14,151 bases of DNA, taken from assembly GCA_009936675.1 (NCBI GenBank), contig JAACDY010000160.1, positions 1 to 14,151 of the forward strand. Reading direction: 5' to 3'. This document shows, piece by piece, positions 14,141-14,151 of this stretch. The stretch comes from Bacteroidota bacterium (GTDB lineage Bacteria > Bacteroidota > Bacteroidia > Flavobacteriales > Flavobacteriaceae). The notes beneath the pieces were generated by a model. The model saw only the letters and a list, made by a program, of their open reading frames with translations. It had not been told where the DNA came from and searched no databases. The position numbers and the translations under genes are program-made. Every line of letters starts with the position of its first letter. The first letter of the stretch is position 1.

Positions 14141-14151
14141 CACTTAAATCA

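Noticed and set aside
1..14151. CRISPR array, insertion sequence, toxin-antitoxin or phage-defence module
   Set aside because: No regularly spaced repeats, no transposase or integrase motifs and no small two-gene toxin-antitoxin layout were found. The protein genes are ordinary chromosomal metabolic and envelope genes.

Overview
The window looks like chromosomal DNA from an AT-rich member of the Bacteroidota. This rests on protein families typical of that phylum (a CBM9-like/DUF5916 outer-membrane protein, Gfo/Idh/MocA oxidoreductases with a Tat-like leader), weak or absent Shine-Dalgarno sequences, and several upstream sequences matching the Bacteroidota -7 consensus TAnnTTTG. Placement below phylum (Saprospiria- or Cytophagia-like) would be a guess.

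Layout: positions 1-45 hold the first 15 codons of a leftward gene for a probable exported protein. Two rightward genes follow: an alpha/beta hydrolase (253-1113) and a small secreted protein of unknown function (1191-1619). Everything from 1666 to 13366 is read leftward. In transcription order, from high to low coordinate, this comprises: (a) a tight three-gene unit for a Gfo/Idh/MocA oxidoreductase, a GHMP sugar kinase and a sugar-phosphate nucleotidyltransferase (13366-10122); (b) the known but biochemically obscure trio of circularly permuted ATP-grasp protein, alpha-E protein and transglutaminase (9945-6592); (c) a Bax inhibitor-1/YccA-type membrane protein (6481-5744); (d) an arylsulfotransferase-family lipoprotein (5646-4009); and (e) a CBM9-like/DUF5916 outer-membrane protein (3909-1666). 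The last 780 bases contain an intact tRNA-Arg(UCU) and, 535 bases upstream, a degraded copy of its 5' half. The roughly 490 bases between them have no intact gene.

How the genes may work together: the kinase and nucleotidyltransferase form a plausible two-step route from a free sugar through sugar-1-phosphate to a nucleotide sugar. The oxidoreductase may act on the same or a related sugar, although its leader suggests export. The ATP-grasp/alpha-E/transglutaminase trio is predicted to make or process peptide bonds. The arylsulfotransferase and the DUF5916 protein belong to the cell envelope. The most unusual part is the tRNA-Arg end. The truncated 5' copy ends just past the anticodon loop, as expected if an element once integrated in the anticodon region and was largely lost, though a decayed tandem tRNA duplication would look similar.
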